Source of the DNA: Labyrinthula sp. Ha
Taxonomy: Eukaryota; Sar; Bigyra; Labyrinthulida; Labyrinthulaceae
Assembly: GCA_015227615.1 (NCBI GenBank)
Contig: JAALGZ010000052.1
Coordinates: 1 to 64,000 of the forward strand
Length of the DNA: 64,000 nt
Direction of reading: 5' to 3'
Shown here: positions 35,001 through 48,020 of the stretch, in pieces
Layout: every line of letters begins with the position of its first letter
Position numbering within the stretch: the stretch's first letter is position 1
Notes under the pieces: generated by a model
The model's input: only the letters and a program-made list of their open reading frames with translations
Databases searched by the model: none
What the model was told of the DNA's origin: nothing
Program-made: the position numbers and the translations under genes

Positions 35001-38000
35001 ACAATTGCATATATCGGTTCTTGAGTACAACTTATAAAAATAATGACACATTTCTAGGAAAAATACAATCGATCAAACTCCACTTGATTGGTATAGTGGT
35101 AAGAACATTAGCAGCTTATTTTTTTGGGAAAACATTTTTCTATAATTACTAGGTTGACGTTTTTAATTCTCGTCAAATACAATTTTTTACCCTCTCATAA
35201 AGCAGGTTCAAAAATAAGAGAATAATGTCTTGTTAATAAAATGTGGATAAACTTGGTACAAAATCTGTGGCAATGGTATTCGCTTAAGAAACCAGGGTTA
35301 TAACATATAGTTAACTTACAGGTTCTAGTATATACACAATCAGAATGCACCAGAAACGGTTTTGTTCAGCTTAAATTAAAGAGCCAAAAGCAGACTTAAG
35401 TTAAATACAGTTTCAAAATATCTGTTTTGGGAACTTTCCTTTGACGATATTTCTTATGTTCTTAGTTTTAATAACTTATTCTTTCATCTGTTGATTGAGT
35501 ATCTTGTATAGTACAACAAATTTATACACAATATAGGGGGAAAGTAACCCCGACAGGGATTGTACCTTTAAAATTGGTGTTGCGCTATTTAACAATTAAC
35601 TAAAGTAATTTATTTTACTACAGTTTATCTTTGCACCAACAGTCCATATATTTATATCCGATGTTGGCGATGTAAGGGATATACCTCTAGTAACTATAGC
35701 AGGAGCTATGTAATACATATTTAAATTATACTATGTGGTTTCATTATTGTGTACTTATTATTTACTATTTTTTACAACTCTGTGGTATGTGCTTTATTAA
35801 TTTATTATTTTATGGTTTAATTCTTGTATATCAGGTGTAATGCATTGTTCTTGCAGTTTAATTTAACAGATTTGTGTTTTAAGAAAAGAATTCATCTCTC
35901 ATTCAAAATGTAGCTTAAAATACATTATGCTACTCTATGTACAATTAATGATAAGCTAAAGTATTCTTCAAATATGAGAAACTAAATTTTCCGCTCTCAT
36001 TTCTATCAGCATAACTAATATTTTTTATAGATATCACATTAATACATTATTCTATAGAAACTATTTGGACACTTTCATAGTCGTATCTAGTACTTTCAAG
36101 TGCATTAGATTTTAGAATATTTCCTACAGTATATCCTTCATAGTGAATAAACTATAATATATTATAATTTCAGGGGGAATTTCTTTTTAATAAAGGTCGG
36201 AGCATGGTTAAGCATTCTTGCACCGATGATGTAAAGATCCCAAAATCATACAAAAAATAATACATTACAGCCAATATATTTTATTAATGTTACCATTTAC
36301 CGTGAAAATTGATCCCTAGAAATGTAACTAACACGTGCTTTTGCTAAGTTACAGTCATCAAAACATGAAAAATAATTCTTGATCACATTATGACCATGAC
36401 TGTTTGTTCTTCTTGAAATCATGGATGTGTGGCAAGTCCATACCACGTATTTCGGATAATTATATATTTAATATAAATTGTTACTAAAGAAGTTCCTCTA
36501 TTATTCAAATATATTCTTCGCAAACTGCTATAGATTTATAGTATATCCTTAGAATACTAAATCCTAATAAGATTATCTTGATATACTACTAGTCACGTGC
36601 TTTGATGCTTGAAGAAGTAGTGGTAATAGTTTTTGGTAAATTTTTATTTTCATAATCATTAAAAAATTACAAAACATTAGGTTGGCTATTGATAGTTCTT
36701 AAGCACGAGAGCAATATCATCTTTACTTGATACAAATCAAAACCAAAATTCTTATTGATATTAGGATTTAAAACATGAATCATTTAATTACTGATAACAC
36801 TTATCAGCTTCAAGCCATGTATAGTCCACAGAATAAAAAACTACATACCTCTCAGAACCAGCACTGCTTTTATATCTATGGTTCTTCTAGTTTATTTCAG
36901 TATTAGCTTTGCAATTTTGGCAGAATATTAGGACAATAATAATGATTGAAGATAGTATAACTAATGAATTGCTGGTACTCCATGTATTGATTGGAATATA
37001 CCTGTGTCAAATAGTACATAAGGTTTAGAGACATATTGTGTACATGTTACTGTCCATTAGGATCTGTATTTTTTTTGAACATTTAATATCTTGCCCATAA
37101 AGGGAAGAAAACATTGAAATCTTGATAAACTTCTCTTCTTAATGAAAAAATATATGCATAAAAAAGGATGAAAATATATTCTTCAAGGATTCATTACTTT
37201 ATGAATCCAAATGGTCCAGAAATTAGAATGTTATATATATATATTTTTTTCCCTATCAAAGGGTTCATTTAGCGTTTTTAGCCTTTTGGAAGTGCATTTA
37301 ATCTTAGTTCATATATATTCAACTTGTATCAAACCCGAACCCAAAAATATATTGTGGGATACAGTATCAGCTATGAAATTTGCCTGTCTTATTGGATGTG
37401 GGAAATGTTACAACTACATATGGCACAAACAGAGTTAAGAGTTTAACTAGAGATATTGAAAATCCTCTCAACATATTTTTTTCACATGAAAGAAGATTTT
37501 CTGTTTATTTTCTAAAAGTATTACAAAGAAATGTTTTGGTAGTACTTTAATTATGTGGCGCAATTCCCCCAATCCACATATATGTTTTTTTTGGGCCTCT
37601 CTTGAGTTGTTTATATTAAATTAGTAATCGGGTGTATAAAATTCTCATCCATGGGATATCAGTTATATTGCCACTTCAATTCTACTAATCAGTAATTCTA
37701 GGCAAGCTTTGAATTTGAACAAGCTTATAGAAGGAACATGCCTTAGTTAAGCGCAAAATTCTTTGTGTCCATTTTTAAGCTGCAAAGCATGTAAAAATCT
37801 TTAAATCGAACACTGTTGTGGCATAAATTTCTGTGAACAAACAATATACCGGAGTAAATTAGCTTTGTTTTAACTTTTAAATTTAATGCAGAAAATGAAA
37901 GTTTATTTCTCAAGATGTTAGGATTGGAAAATGTGAGTAAAAACCATTTGGGAACATATAAAATAAAAATTACTTATTACCCTGGAAGAATATGAATGTT

Positions 38001-41000
38001 GAAACATAGTATACATATTTAAAAATATTAGGGAAGTCTATTCAGTTGTGTGTTGTTTCGCCTAACTGTACACATATGGATAACCAGTCATGTTAACATC
38101 TTTGATTCATTTGGGTCTTCAGGATCACTATGAGCCAAATAAATCCGAGAATTGTAAATTTCTGAACAATGAAATGGAAAGAAAAAGCTCTTAAAATGTT
38201 TCATTATGAGAAATATATTTCACAGGAGTTCAAAAAAGTCTGGTATATCTATAGCCCTAACAGAAACGAGCTAAAAAATTACCAGGACATTTCCAATTTC
38301 CACCAACTTTTGGGTCCCTAGCTGAAGTTTAATTTATTACCATAGAAAGCCTAAAGAAGAAAGAAATGTATGGAAATTCTATGAACAAAAAACACTGATA
38401 ATTGCACAAGAAACTTGATTGGAACTGTACATCAACTTCAGAGCTGCTCGTTATGGAAGTGCCACAAAAACAGAACCAAAGTGTTGCAAGCTTTCATAGA
38501 CTATTTAGAAACTTGTATTATTAGCAAAAGATTACTTTAAGTAGTATTAACAGACGCTAGAAAATTTTCACTGAGGATAATCGAATCTTAAAGGAAGTAA
38601 TTTCAGCTTATTAACAGTCACTCATCAATATATTTCAAACTTGCGATATAGGGTTTCTTCCTTTTATTATATCAAGAATAGGAATTTGGGCTCATAAATA
38701 CGATGATATAAAATCTCACTATACTGGTCAAGACTAAACATATCTATCTATATCTTATTCTATTTAACAGTGTCATATATGCTGTAGCAAGTAACTGAGC
38801 AATAAATTCCAACTCGGATGGACGAATATAGCAAATGGTATACTCAATATCAAAAGTCTGTCATATATTGAAAATTATCTAGTTTTCAGTTCTGAAAGGT
38901 GTAAGTTAAGCAGGGAATTTATTAAATATGGTAATTCTCTAAGTTAACAATTTATTCGACGTTTTAATCGCCATAAATAATAATTTTCTCGGTCACCGAA
39001 GATGTCTTCAAATCACTGTAGATTCTTATTCTCGTAATTTTAATAAAATGTAATAAGAATATTTTTTCAGTAAGAAGATAAAACATAAAAAAGAGCTATA
39101 TTTGTACTCTAAGGCAACAGAATAGATAGTTGTAGTATTCCTTCCCTCTGAATTCTTCATTCCCGGCGGTTAAGTAATATATATAAGCTATATGATGGTA
39201 GGATTTGTTCAATTTAAGCACTGATGCTTGGCCTTAATTAAGAAACTAAATATCGTTATATAAAAAGGAATTGAATAAATTTAAAAATGAAGTAACATAT
39301 GGAACCATTTATTATTTGACTGTTATTTGATTTTCTGCTCAGATTACAAAACAAAATGGACTTATCACAAACTGGCTTAGGTCATGTAATATTCTATGAA
39401 ATCATTTAGTATATTTCAGCGTGAAAGAAACTTTGGTAGTCGTTATGGCAAGAAAGGTAAAGCCTTAAAATAAACCTAATTTTAGTTACTGCGTACTCTT
39501 GCAAGTAGCTAAAGGTAAAAAATAGATATAGGGAGTGGGAGTGTCTATAATTATTACCATTTATCTTGGAAAAATTTAATATTCTAAAAAAACTGCTAAT
39601 TTTCAACTTTTGGATTTAAATAATTACTATTTTTACTTCCCCAAACCAGGCAAGAATTTTACCAGCTTATTTGGGTATCATATGGTGCCATCAACCTGAC
39701 TAAGGAAACTATAAAAATAAAAAAAAGACACTAAGACTTATTCTTAAAGTTAAGAATTTCTCCATCCTTCAATATACTTGACATTATATTTGCTCCCTAA
39801 TTGCATTTCCAGTCTTGTTGCATACCTGAACACGATGAATTCTGTACCGTGAAGCGGGATACATAAGTTGCATTACTTTAAAATATGAAGAATTATTGAA
39901 ACGAATGGTTATATAGTCCAATATTTAAGAAATCTATATCCATGACAGACACATATACTTGGGTCCTGGATTTAGGGTTAAACTTAGAATGAAAATGTTG
40001 TTTTCCAATATATTACCACAACATATAAGTTTAACGTACTTGAAGTATCCTAATGTCTTTTAAAAATAACCTGAAACCTACTTAAACGGTAAATATGGTG
40101 TGGCAACCAGGTCGATTTCACTTATTAATAATAATAATAACTTTGGAGTAGAATATAAGAACATAATAAATTAGTAAATAATATCTGTACTCTACTGCTA
40201 CAGGAAAATTAAATATTATTGTATACCCCTTGAATTAAATTATCTGAGAGTTAATTTTGTTTTTCTCTTAGTATAAGCAACAGAAAAAACTCTGTCTGAA
40301 AAAGAGAATAGTGCATCATATGTCAATTAAACGATATGTCGAAAATAAGAGGGCTTATCTGTCTTGATGGCAGACGTATGGCCATGGAGAATATTTTGCT
40401 CCACTATTTTAGTTTCATCTTGAGTTTTTTTACTTAAATAAATATTTTGGCCTGATGGATTATCCCTTTAGTGAATTTGATGCAATCATTTTCCCGGTCA
40501 TTCAATCGATGCAAATTAACGGGATAAACATGATTATAAAATTGTCTCTCAACAATTTTAATTTTCTATTAGAAATATTTTCTTATTCATCTTATTTAAA
40601 TATACAGAGTTCTTAAAATTTATAATTTCAAATCTTTATCTTCTTTAGGTCAATTTGAGTTTTGTATATTTTACTAGTCTAAACTCATCGATACCATCTT
40701 CGTCAGGAATTCATATTTTTGTTGCTGCGTGGAGGTTAGTGTTCTATTAACACTATCTTAATATATAATAATCTTAACTTTTTTTAATTATTTTGGGCCA
40801 AAACAACCTTGGTACTACATCTAAGATCCCGATGATCTAGCTTGTAATGCAAGTTTCACTGACTTTTCCCGGAAAAAATAAGATTTATAGAATGAGAAAA
40901 AGTAGCTAAATCTGTTGGAAATTTATTTATTTATCTTATTTTAGTTCGAGGGATCTGCAACCGGTTTAGTTCCTCTAAATGTCTTTAAGACTGGTTTGTA

Positions 41001-41960
41001 CCAGTGTACTTTGAAACGGAAGGACCTTCATACTTTATTGCGTATTACCTATTGACAAAGCCCAAAGCACTTGTACTTGTATTACTAGTTTATCCCAGTA
41101 CGCAACTTTTGATAGTATTCTAAAAGACAAAATATGTAAAACTCATTATTAATTTTTTATAATTTCAAATCAGGTGGTGAACCACTTCGTTGGCAATAAG
41201 CTCTTCCCAGAAAAAATTTGAATATCATTTTTTTTGCGTTGATTTCATCAGTAGGTAGAACAAAAAATATAGATTAGCTTTACAACGAAGTCAGAGATGG
41301 ATGTTCAAATTCAGAAAAGTCTGAATCTCCTACATTTTATGCTCTATTTTGGGACATTTTACCAATTCTAACTATATTCCAGATCGAGTTTCTAGATCAT
41401 ATGTTATCTCCTTGGGATCTCTTTGAATAATAATAAGTTCAAAATTGTTGATTGTAAACATACATACCACATATTCTTTTCGAACAAAGCAACAATACTT
41501 TGCTACAGAAAGAGAAACATTTGAATCTTGCGGGAGCTAACTGTGTTCAAGATAACTGCAGAGGCTTAACTTCATGGCTCAAGTAATTTAAAAAATATAT
41601 CTATACTGTTGTGTAATCTATAATTATGTGGAAGTTAACTATACATACCCTATAAATTTTCCTAGATTATTAATTTTCATTAACTCAAGTATGTATTATT
41701 TTTCGTACTGTCAAATATTATACACTATGCTATGTAAGCTTCCTATCTGGAAATGATTAATATTTAATACAAGAAATGTGCCAAAACTATAACCGATTGT
41801 AACACCAAGAATTTACTAAAACAAGAAGACAAGTAAGAACTGAAGTTGAGCCGTATCTCTTCTTGATTATACACGCGTCCGAACCCTCCCTGCAGAAAAA
41901 ATTACCACATTCTACACCTTTAAGCCGAATTAATAAAACCCACTTTACAAAAAATAATTC
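32087..41960. other. 10-kb gene desert
   Basis: Nearly 10 kb of AT-rich DNA without a recognisable protein or RNA gene on either strand. The longest open frame (34829-35152, 107 codons) has no motif and a composition expected of AT-rich noncoding DNA. Poly-T, poly-A and short AT dinucleotide tracts are frequent (for example about 37227-37240). The stretch just before 41961 should hold the EHD promoter and leader, but no specific site stands out. Confidence 0.6.
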
Positions 41961-43947
41961 ATGTCTGATTTAGACCACGCTGCACTTGTAGCAGAAGAAG
42001 TAATTGAAGGGTTAAAATCTATCTACTCCCGCTGCATCCTCCCCCTTGAAAAGGCTTATAAATATGATGTTTTCTTCGATCCACCCATGCAGGACATAGA
42101 TTTTGAATCGAAGCCCATGATTCTTATTCTAGGTCAATATTCTGTTGGTAAAACTTCTTTCATTAGGCACTTAATCGGAAGGGATTTTCCAGGATCGTAC
42201 ATTTTATTCGTTAATTAATTTCAGGCGAATTGGCCCAGAGCCCACAACGGATAAATTTGTAGCTGTGTTTCACGGAGTAGAAGATCAAGTAATTCCGGGA
42301 CAAGTTTTGCAAACAAATCCCGCTCTCCCATTTAGAGGTCTAGGAAAATTTTCTAATAATTTTTTGAATAAATTTGAAGGATCTGTTTGTGCTTCTAATG
42401 CACTTAAAAGTTTTATGTTTGTGGATACTCCAGGAGTCCTTTCAGGAAAAAAGCAAAGGAATCGACAATACCCGTATGAGCAAGTTGTTCAATGGTTTGC
42501 CGAGAGAGCAAGTCGAATTATAGTTATGTTTGACAGTAATAAACTGGATATTTCAGATGAATTTAAAGCTGTGATCGGAGAGTTAAGAAGACATGATGAG
42601 AAAATGAGAGTAGTATTGAATAAGTCTGATAAAATTCAAACAAAGGAGTTGATTAGAGTTTATGGAGCATTAATGTGGGCACTTGGAAAAGTATTTAAAA
42701 CTCCAGAAGTATTGCGAGTATATTTGAGTAGTTTTGGAAGTAAAGCGATTGATAAAAATCACGAGATGTACCAAATTTTTAGAGGTGATGCAGCTGATTT
42801 AATTGGAGAACTTAAAGCATTACCGCGTCAAAGTGCAATGACAAAAATAAACAACTTATTAAAAAGAGCAAGATTAGTTAAAGTTCATGCACAAATTGTA
42901 TCTAAACTTAGAGGAGAATTACCTAAATTCTTTGGCAAACAAGCTAAGCAAAGACAAATTATTGATCAGTTACCAGATCACTTTAGAAAGATTGCTCGAG
43001 ATATTGGGGTACCTCCATCTGATTTCCCAAACCTTAAAAGGTTTAAAGATGTTTTAATGGAAGAACAGATTTCAAGTTATCCAAAGTATAATCCAAGATT
43101 ATTCAATATCCTGAATATTGCACTTGAAAAAAGTATTCCACAATTAGTTGGAACACTTAATGAACGGAATGATAGAAAGAGATCTAAAGATGATAATATT
43201 AATCCTTTTGAGAAGAAAGCTGAATTAGGGGATGAGTTTGATACGTATAGCCAAAATCAGTCTAGAAAAGTAAGTGTTGCGCAAGTTTTGGGTGGAGTTG
43301 GAAATGCGTTAGGAAATAGAATAAAAGAAGGAAAACAGAAAATGAAAGAAATGAATGATAAGCATGGCAGAACGCGAGTGGAAAGAAGTACTAGAACAAT
43401 GGATCAAGCAGATGAACTTATCGTGGATGAGGATTTAACAACTGCATCTCAATATGTACCCCAAGCTAAAGTTCGACCAAGTCCATCAGTTAAATCGAGT
43501 AAAACACATAAAGCGAGATTAGTGTCATTAGCACCAAGTGACAACAGCTTAGAGAAGGTTGAACGGGTAAAACCTGTTGAAAAAAGACAAGTTTTTCTGT
43601 CAGATGAAGATGGAGGAATAGTTAGTCCAATTCCGCAAGATGGAGAGAGTGAAGATTGGGTTGTGAGTTTAGTTGATAAGAGAGAGAGTGATAATTTATT
43701 TTTCAAGCAGAAGTTGATAGGAGGAAAATTGACTGGAAAAGCAGCAAGGAAAGCTTTTGCAGGTACAGGTTTACCAAATCACAAGCTGAATGATATTTGG
43801 GTGCTGGTGGATTTCTCAAAGAATAATGAATTGGATGCTGACCAATTTGCGCTGGCAATGTATTTGTGCAGAAAAGTTAAGCAAGGAGAAGAAATACCTC
43901 AGAAACTTACCTATAGAATGATACCTCCATCTCATAGGGAACTGTAA
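41961..43947 (+). CDS. EHD/RME-1-like membrane-remodelling ATPase
   Basis: Dynamin-like EH-domain protein that oligomerises on endosomal or plasma membranes and drives recycling tubule scission. Two exons (41961-42196, 42225-43947) give 652 residues. The G domain has the P-loop GQYSVGKTS (58-66), RIGPEPTTD (80-88), DTPGVLSG (146-153) and NKSD (211-214), followed by LDISDEF and VRVYGALMW-type family signatures. Helical segments follow to about residue 400. An NPF tripeptide (405-407) begins a charged linker of about 150 residues, much longer than in animal EHDs (about 534 residues overall). The C-terminal EH domain (about 560-650) has a degenerate EF loop, DFSKNNELDADQF, and IWVLVDFS. The extra linker length may add partners. 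The first ATG is followed directly by typical N-terminal helix sequence, so the start is likely right. Confidence 0.94.
42197..42224 (+). other. 28-nt spliceosomal intron in the EHD gene
   Basis: Begins GTACATTTTA and ends AATTTCAG. Its removal joins TC to G to make a Ser codon and gives DFPGSRIGPEPTTD, which matches the invariant family sequence DFPG-x-RIGPEPTTD residue for residue. Retention would shift the frame and reach a TAA at once. Because the flanking protein is so conserved there is no room for another splice choice, so the length of 28 nt is firm. Confidence 0.93.
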
Positions 43948-46900
43948 ATGGATAAAATGTTAGCTTTGAGGGTTTTCCCCCTTGCGTTTATTTTTAAGTT
44001 GGTTTGTCATTCTTATACGGTGCACAAGTTAGAGAGTAACTGAGCTCATTGGCCTTTCCAATGAACCGAAATTCTGCAAGAACAGAAACTGAATTTTACG
44101 TAAGGAATGCTTTACACATATGAATTATCTATTTCAGCTCGGTCACATTCGAGACATCTATCCCATGGATAAGCTCTTAACCCTAGTTGCTTTAAACTCA
44201 ACAAACGAGCAAAGTTTTAAAAAAACTGGTATAGGAGAAGGTCAACTTGCAGAGGCTCCAAGTGTGCAGTTTGATAAAGTAAATTGGACAGCTCATCAAA
44301 GAATATTTTATGTTTAAGAATTTAGTGCTTTTGGCTGCGGTCTTGTATTTGTGGAATAAGAAATTTTGATTTATCTTACGTTGGTAGTTAATTCACAAGT
44401 ATATATTGTTCGATAACATAAGAACTTAGTCTCTCGGTGAAACAGAGACATTCTTTCAATAAAAGTGTTTGATTCTATTAACACCATACCAGTCATCATT
44501 CTCCACTTCAAGCCTATGGACCCTCAATTGATAAGAATTAGAATGTGTTTCGCAATCCAAGGTTGTTGTTTTACTATCCTTCATTTCCACGAATTGTTTT
44601 TGTTATATTCCAGATCCTTAATTATTAGTGCAGAGAAACCAAGGGTTCATTAAACCGTGTAGAGTAATTTATTTCAGACGGCCGTGCTTATGTTGCTATA
44701 ATTTTGTAAACAGTTTTTTCATTAGTGTAACTCTTTATTAACTTAGGTTTAAATTGAATACTCTTGGTGCACTTCTAGATCCCTGGTATTTACTATGTGT
44801 CAATAACCATTAAAACCTAATTTACCTAATATAAGATCTTATTTCGTTTGCTGAGTAATTATTCTTCTAAGATATGCTTAAATCAAACAAACATTATCTA
44901 CTTTGTTTTTGTATTAAAAGTTTGCTTCTTCAGCCGATCTCGCTGGTGTATGAGCAGAGAGGTCTTGAGCTTATGTCTATACAGGTCTCTTATGAATATA
45001 GTCCATGTTTTTTTTGAATATTCCTCCTTTCACCTGATTAATTTTCGTAAGATGCAAATACCTATAATCTCGTTTTTGTTAAAATCTTAGAACTTAATTC
45101 TCTATAATCCTCGCTTGAAGCTTCATATACATATCTATGGGAATCATGGCTAATCATAAACACACTTAACTCTATTGAGACAAATGCACACAAAGGGCAT
45201 TTAGGCATTGATAGAGGTAAAAGTTGCATTCTTGTCTTCATGTAACTATGTTTTGTTTGAGAAACATGTAATAAACACAGATTACTGCTCTTTGCCGTTT
45301 CAAAGAGAAATGGTTGCAGTGCATTTATAATTTTGAAAAAATGCGGGCAAACATTCTCGTATGGTTGTCAGACCTAAGAACAAAAAATTATTGGGTGAAT
45401 GTATATCTGGGTATAAGGTAAATGAAAGAAATTATAGATAATCGGTTTGCAAATTGCTTAAAGCTAATACCATGACTTACAGAACGAATTTAAGCTTGAT
45501 TGAAAGCTATTCTATACAAACAGCAAATGTTGTTTCAGAAATCCCATTGCTCGAGTAGAAAATTGAGGCATAGATTATAAAGCAATGTAGCCAACAATAT
45601 TATAGTACTTTTCAACTTCAGGCCAGATCTACCTGAGAAGACTCTATACTCAATAGCAGCAACGTACTTAATCATGTTAAAAATGGATGGGATAGCCCTC
45701 AATTTAATTCATAGATCTAGCATTATTTATTCGTTTCGTTTTGTGGTGCCAAAAAGGAAGCCCATAGAAAGTTCTCATAGAAACTCATAAAAAGAAACCA
45801 GTTGCAGTTTATATAGCACATCAAAATGACCGACCACATGATATAGAAATAGTCAACGAATGTGAATCCAAGATACATTTCCTCACATAAACCCACGGCA
45901 AAGAAATCTACATTCAGCAACCTTTAATTATATAAATTGGCAGCGCTATGGGGAACTAAATCAAGTCAACTATCTTTTGAAGCCGCATGAAGCTTGTAAA
46001 AGTAATTTACTACAAGGCACAGGATTCATAAAGGAGAAGAGATACAGCGACTAAACGACGAATACAAATATTTTTTGCTGCAGGTTTTAAACAGTGTAGA
46101 AGTGAATTTTGTAACCCCTGTGTATGATTCTACATAGGTCTGCAAATGCTTAAGCTCTTATAAGACAGCGGACTTGAAAAAAAATTCAATAAATATGTGA
46201 TAATTGCTTTGATTCAGACCATTAATACGAGAATAGGGGTATCACGTCATGCAAATGATGCTTCATTGTTCTGATTGTCAAATAATTAACAATAAGCAAC
46301 TAAGAAGCAGACTATGAACAAAATTTTAGTGGTAGGTTATCAATAAATTAAATTTGATCCTTAGCTACAATGATAAAAGAGCAGGTGAGGTGGAATATTA
46401 GTACCCGCCGAAAGTGTATGTGGTTAGTGTATCGGGCTTAAACCTCTTATGAACAATCTCTTAAAGGATGAAAATTATAATAAAATATATTTTTCACAAT
46501 GTGTAATACAACCAGTTGAACGAGTTCGATTCCAGTTCGTAGCGCTCGCAACATATAGTAAATAGATATTGTTGCTAACTAACTTGTTAAATAACTCTGT
46601 AGATTTGAATACGTTGGTAATGCCCCTAATAGTGTGGTAACTATATACACCTCCTGCAAGGCTAATTAGCTAAAAAGATAATATATATATATATTGTTAT
46701 TAGTTGAATTTGCTAACAAACCGTGGAGCTCTGTATGTTTATATCTATTCATGGTAGTTAAACTTCGAATATGAAGCTAACAACAAGTATTAGCTAAACA
46801 ATCAGGTATACTGAAACTTACTATTAAGGGCAAATCTTATATAGTGAAATAATAGTTTTAGAGTTATTCATTAACTGCTTGAACATAGTAGAACTATAAA

Positions 46901-48020
46901 GATTCATCAACTTAAGAGGCTATTCCCAGATACCAAGTTGACCCTTCAATTGTAAGTATTCTGCAACGAAGGAGCAGCCCTGACTGACTTGAAACATTAA
47001 TTGTGTATAAATCCATGGGTGATGAAGCTGTAGGTAAAACAGTAATAACCCAAATGAAATCTTGCAACACAAAAAGCTCATAGCTGGGAAAAAAGCTTTT
47101 AAGAATGCCTTAGAACTAGTTCCCTTGTCAACTAGAGAACCTGTTTTCAATACCTTGTAATACTAGCGAACAAGCATTGCAAAATGAATGTGTGACAACA
47201 TGCAGAACTGGCTTTAGTTGTAAGTCAAGAAAACAAAATATACATTAACCCTATCTGTGCTCTCTTAGGTGGAGTATCTTCAAAGGAAAAGGCATTCAAA
47301 GGGAGATGGAGGGTAGGCAGAAGAAGAAGCATTTTTGGCAAGAACTGCTACAGCTTGTTTTCTTCGACCTTTGGTGTTTTCGAAGGGACAGTTAGTTGTT
47401 TTTTATTTACTACAATATTATCGTCGTTTCTTGCAGGGTTTGAGGTTAAATATTACTGATATTGTCATATGGACAAAGCTCGCCATTAACTCAAGCGTAT
47501 GTAAAGGTCTCATGGAATTGAATTTTTATTAAAGAGGCTTAGAAAAATAAGGTTCACGACGAAAACAACATGCAATTAGCTACTCAATATTTTGTAGCCC
47601 ATAGACACACCTCAGAAGACAAAATCTTGTTTTTTCATAAGCAAGAAAGAAACAGATGGTTCTTTCTATCCAAAGAATTTAAGTATATTGTGAAAACTGT
47701 AGTTATCATCTCGTGCTAATACTCACTAACAAACCGAGAACCCATTCCTCCTAATAAATAAACTTATTTCAATGTAAACTATCTTTCATATATAATTTTA
47801 AATAATTTCTTTCTTTCCCAAAATAACGCTTATATATTTTTCTAATATAATTAAAATACCTATGAAACTAACTGCCCAACAAAATAAATATATATACTTT
47901 TTAAAACATAATATGACATTACCATTGGTCTTATAAACTTCACTTTTTCCATTTTGTTTCACCCCGAGTTCATTCTTCCGTTTATACAGTTAAAATCTCC
48001 TCAAATTAAAGAGATACCTG
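43948..48020. other. Intergenic, possible tRNA-derived scrap
   Basis: About 4 kb without a supportable gene. Near 46420-46440 the sequence GTGGTTAGTGTATCGGGC resembles a tRNA D-arm/A box, and 46524-46533 (GTTCGATTCC) matches a B box, but the arms do not pair well and the spacing is about 100 bp, so this is at best a tRNA-derived SINE remnant or a decayed intron-bearing tRNA. A run of AT dinucleotides lies near 46680-46695. Short frames such as 44120-44317 carry no motif. Confidence 0.5.

Noticed and set aside
34829-35152. Open frame of 107 codons in the 10-kb desert
   Set aside because: No family motif, hydrophobic and Ile/Tyr/Phe-rich as expected of random AT-rich sequence.
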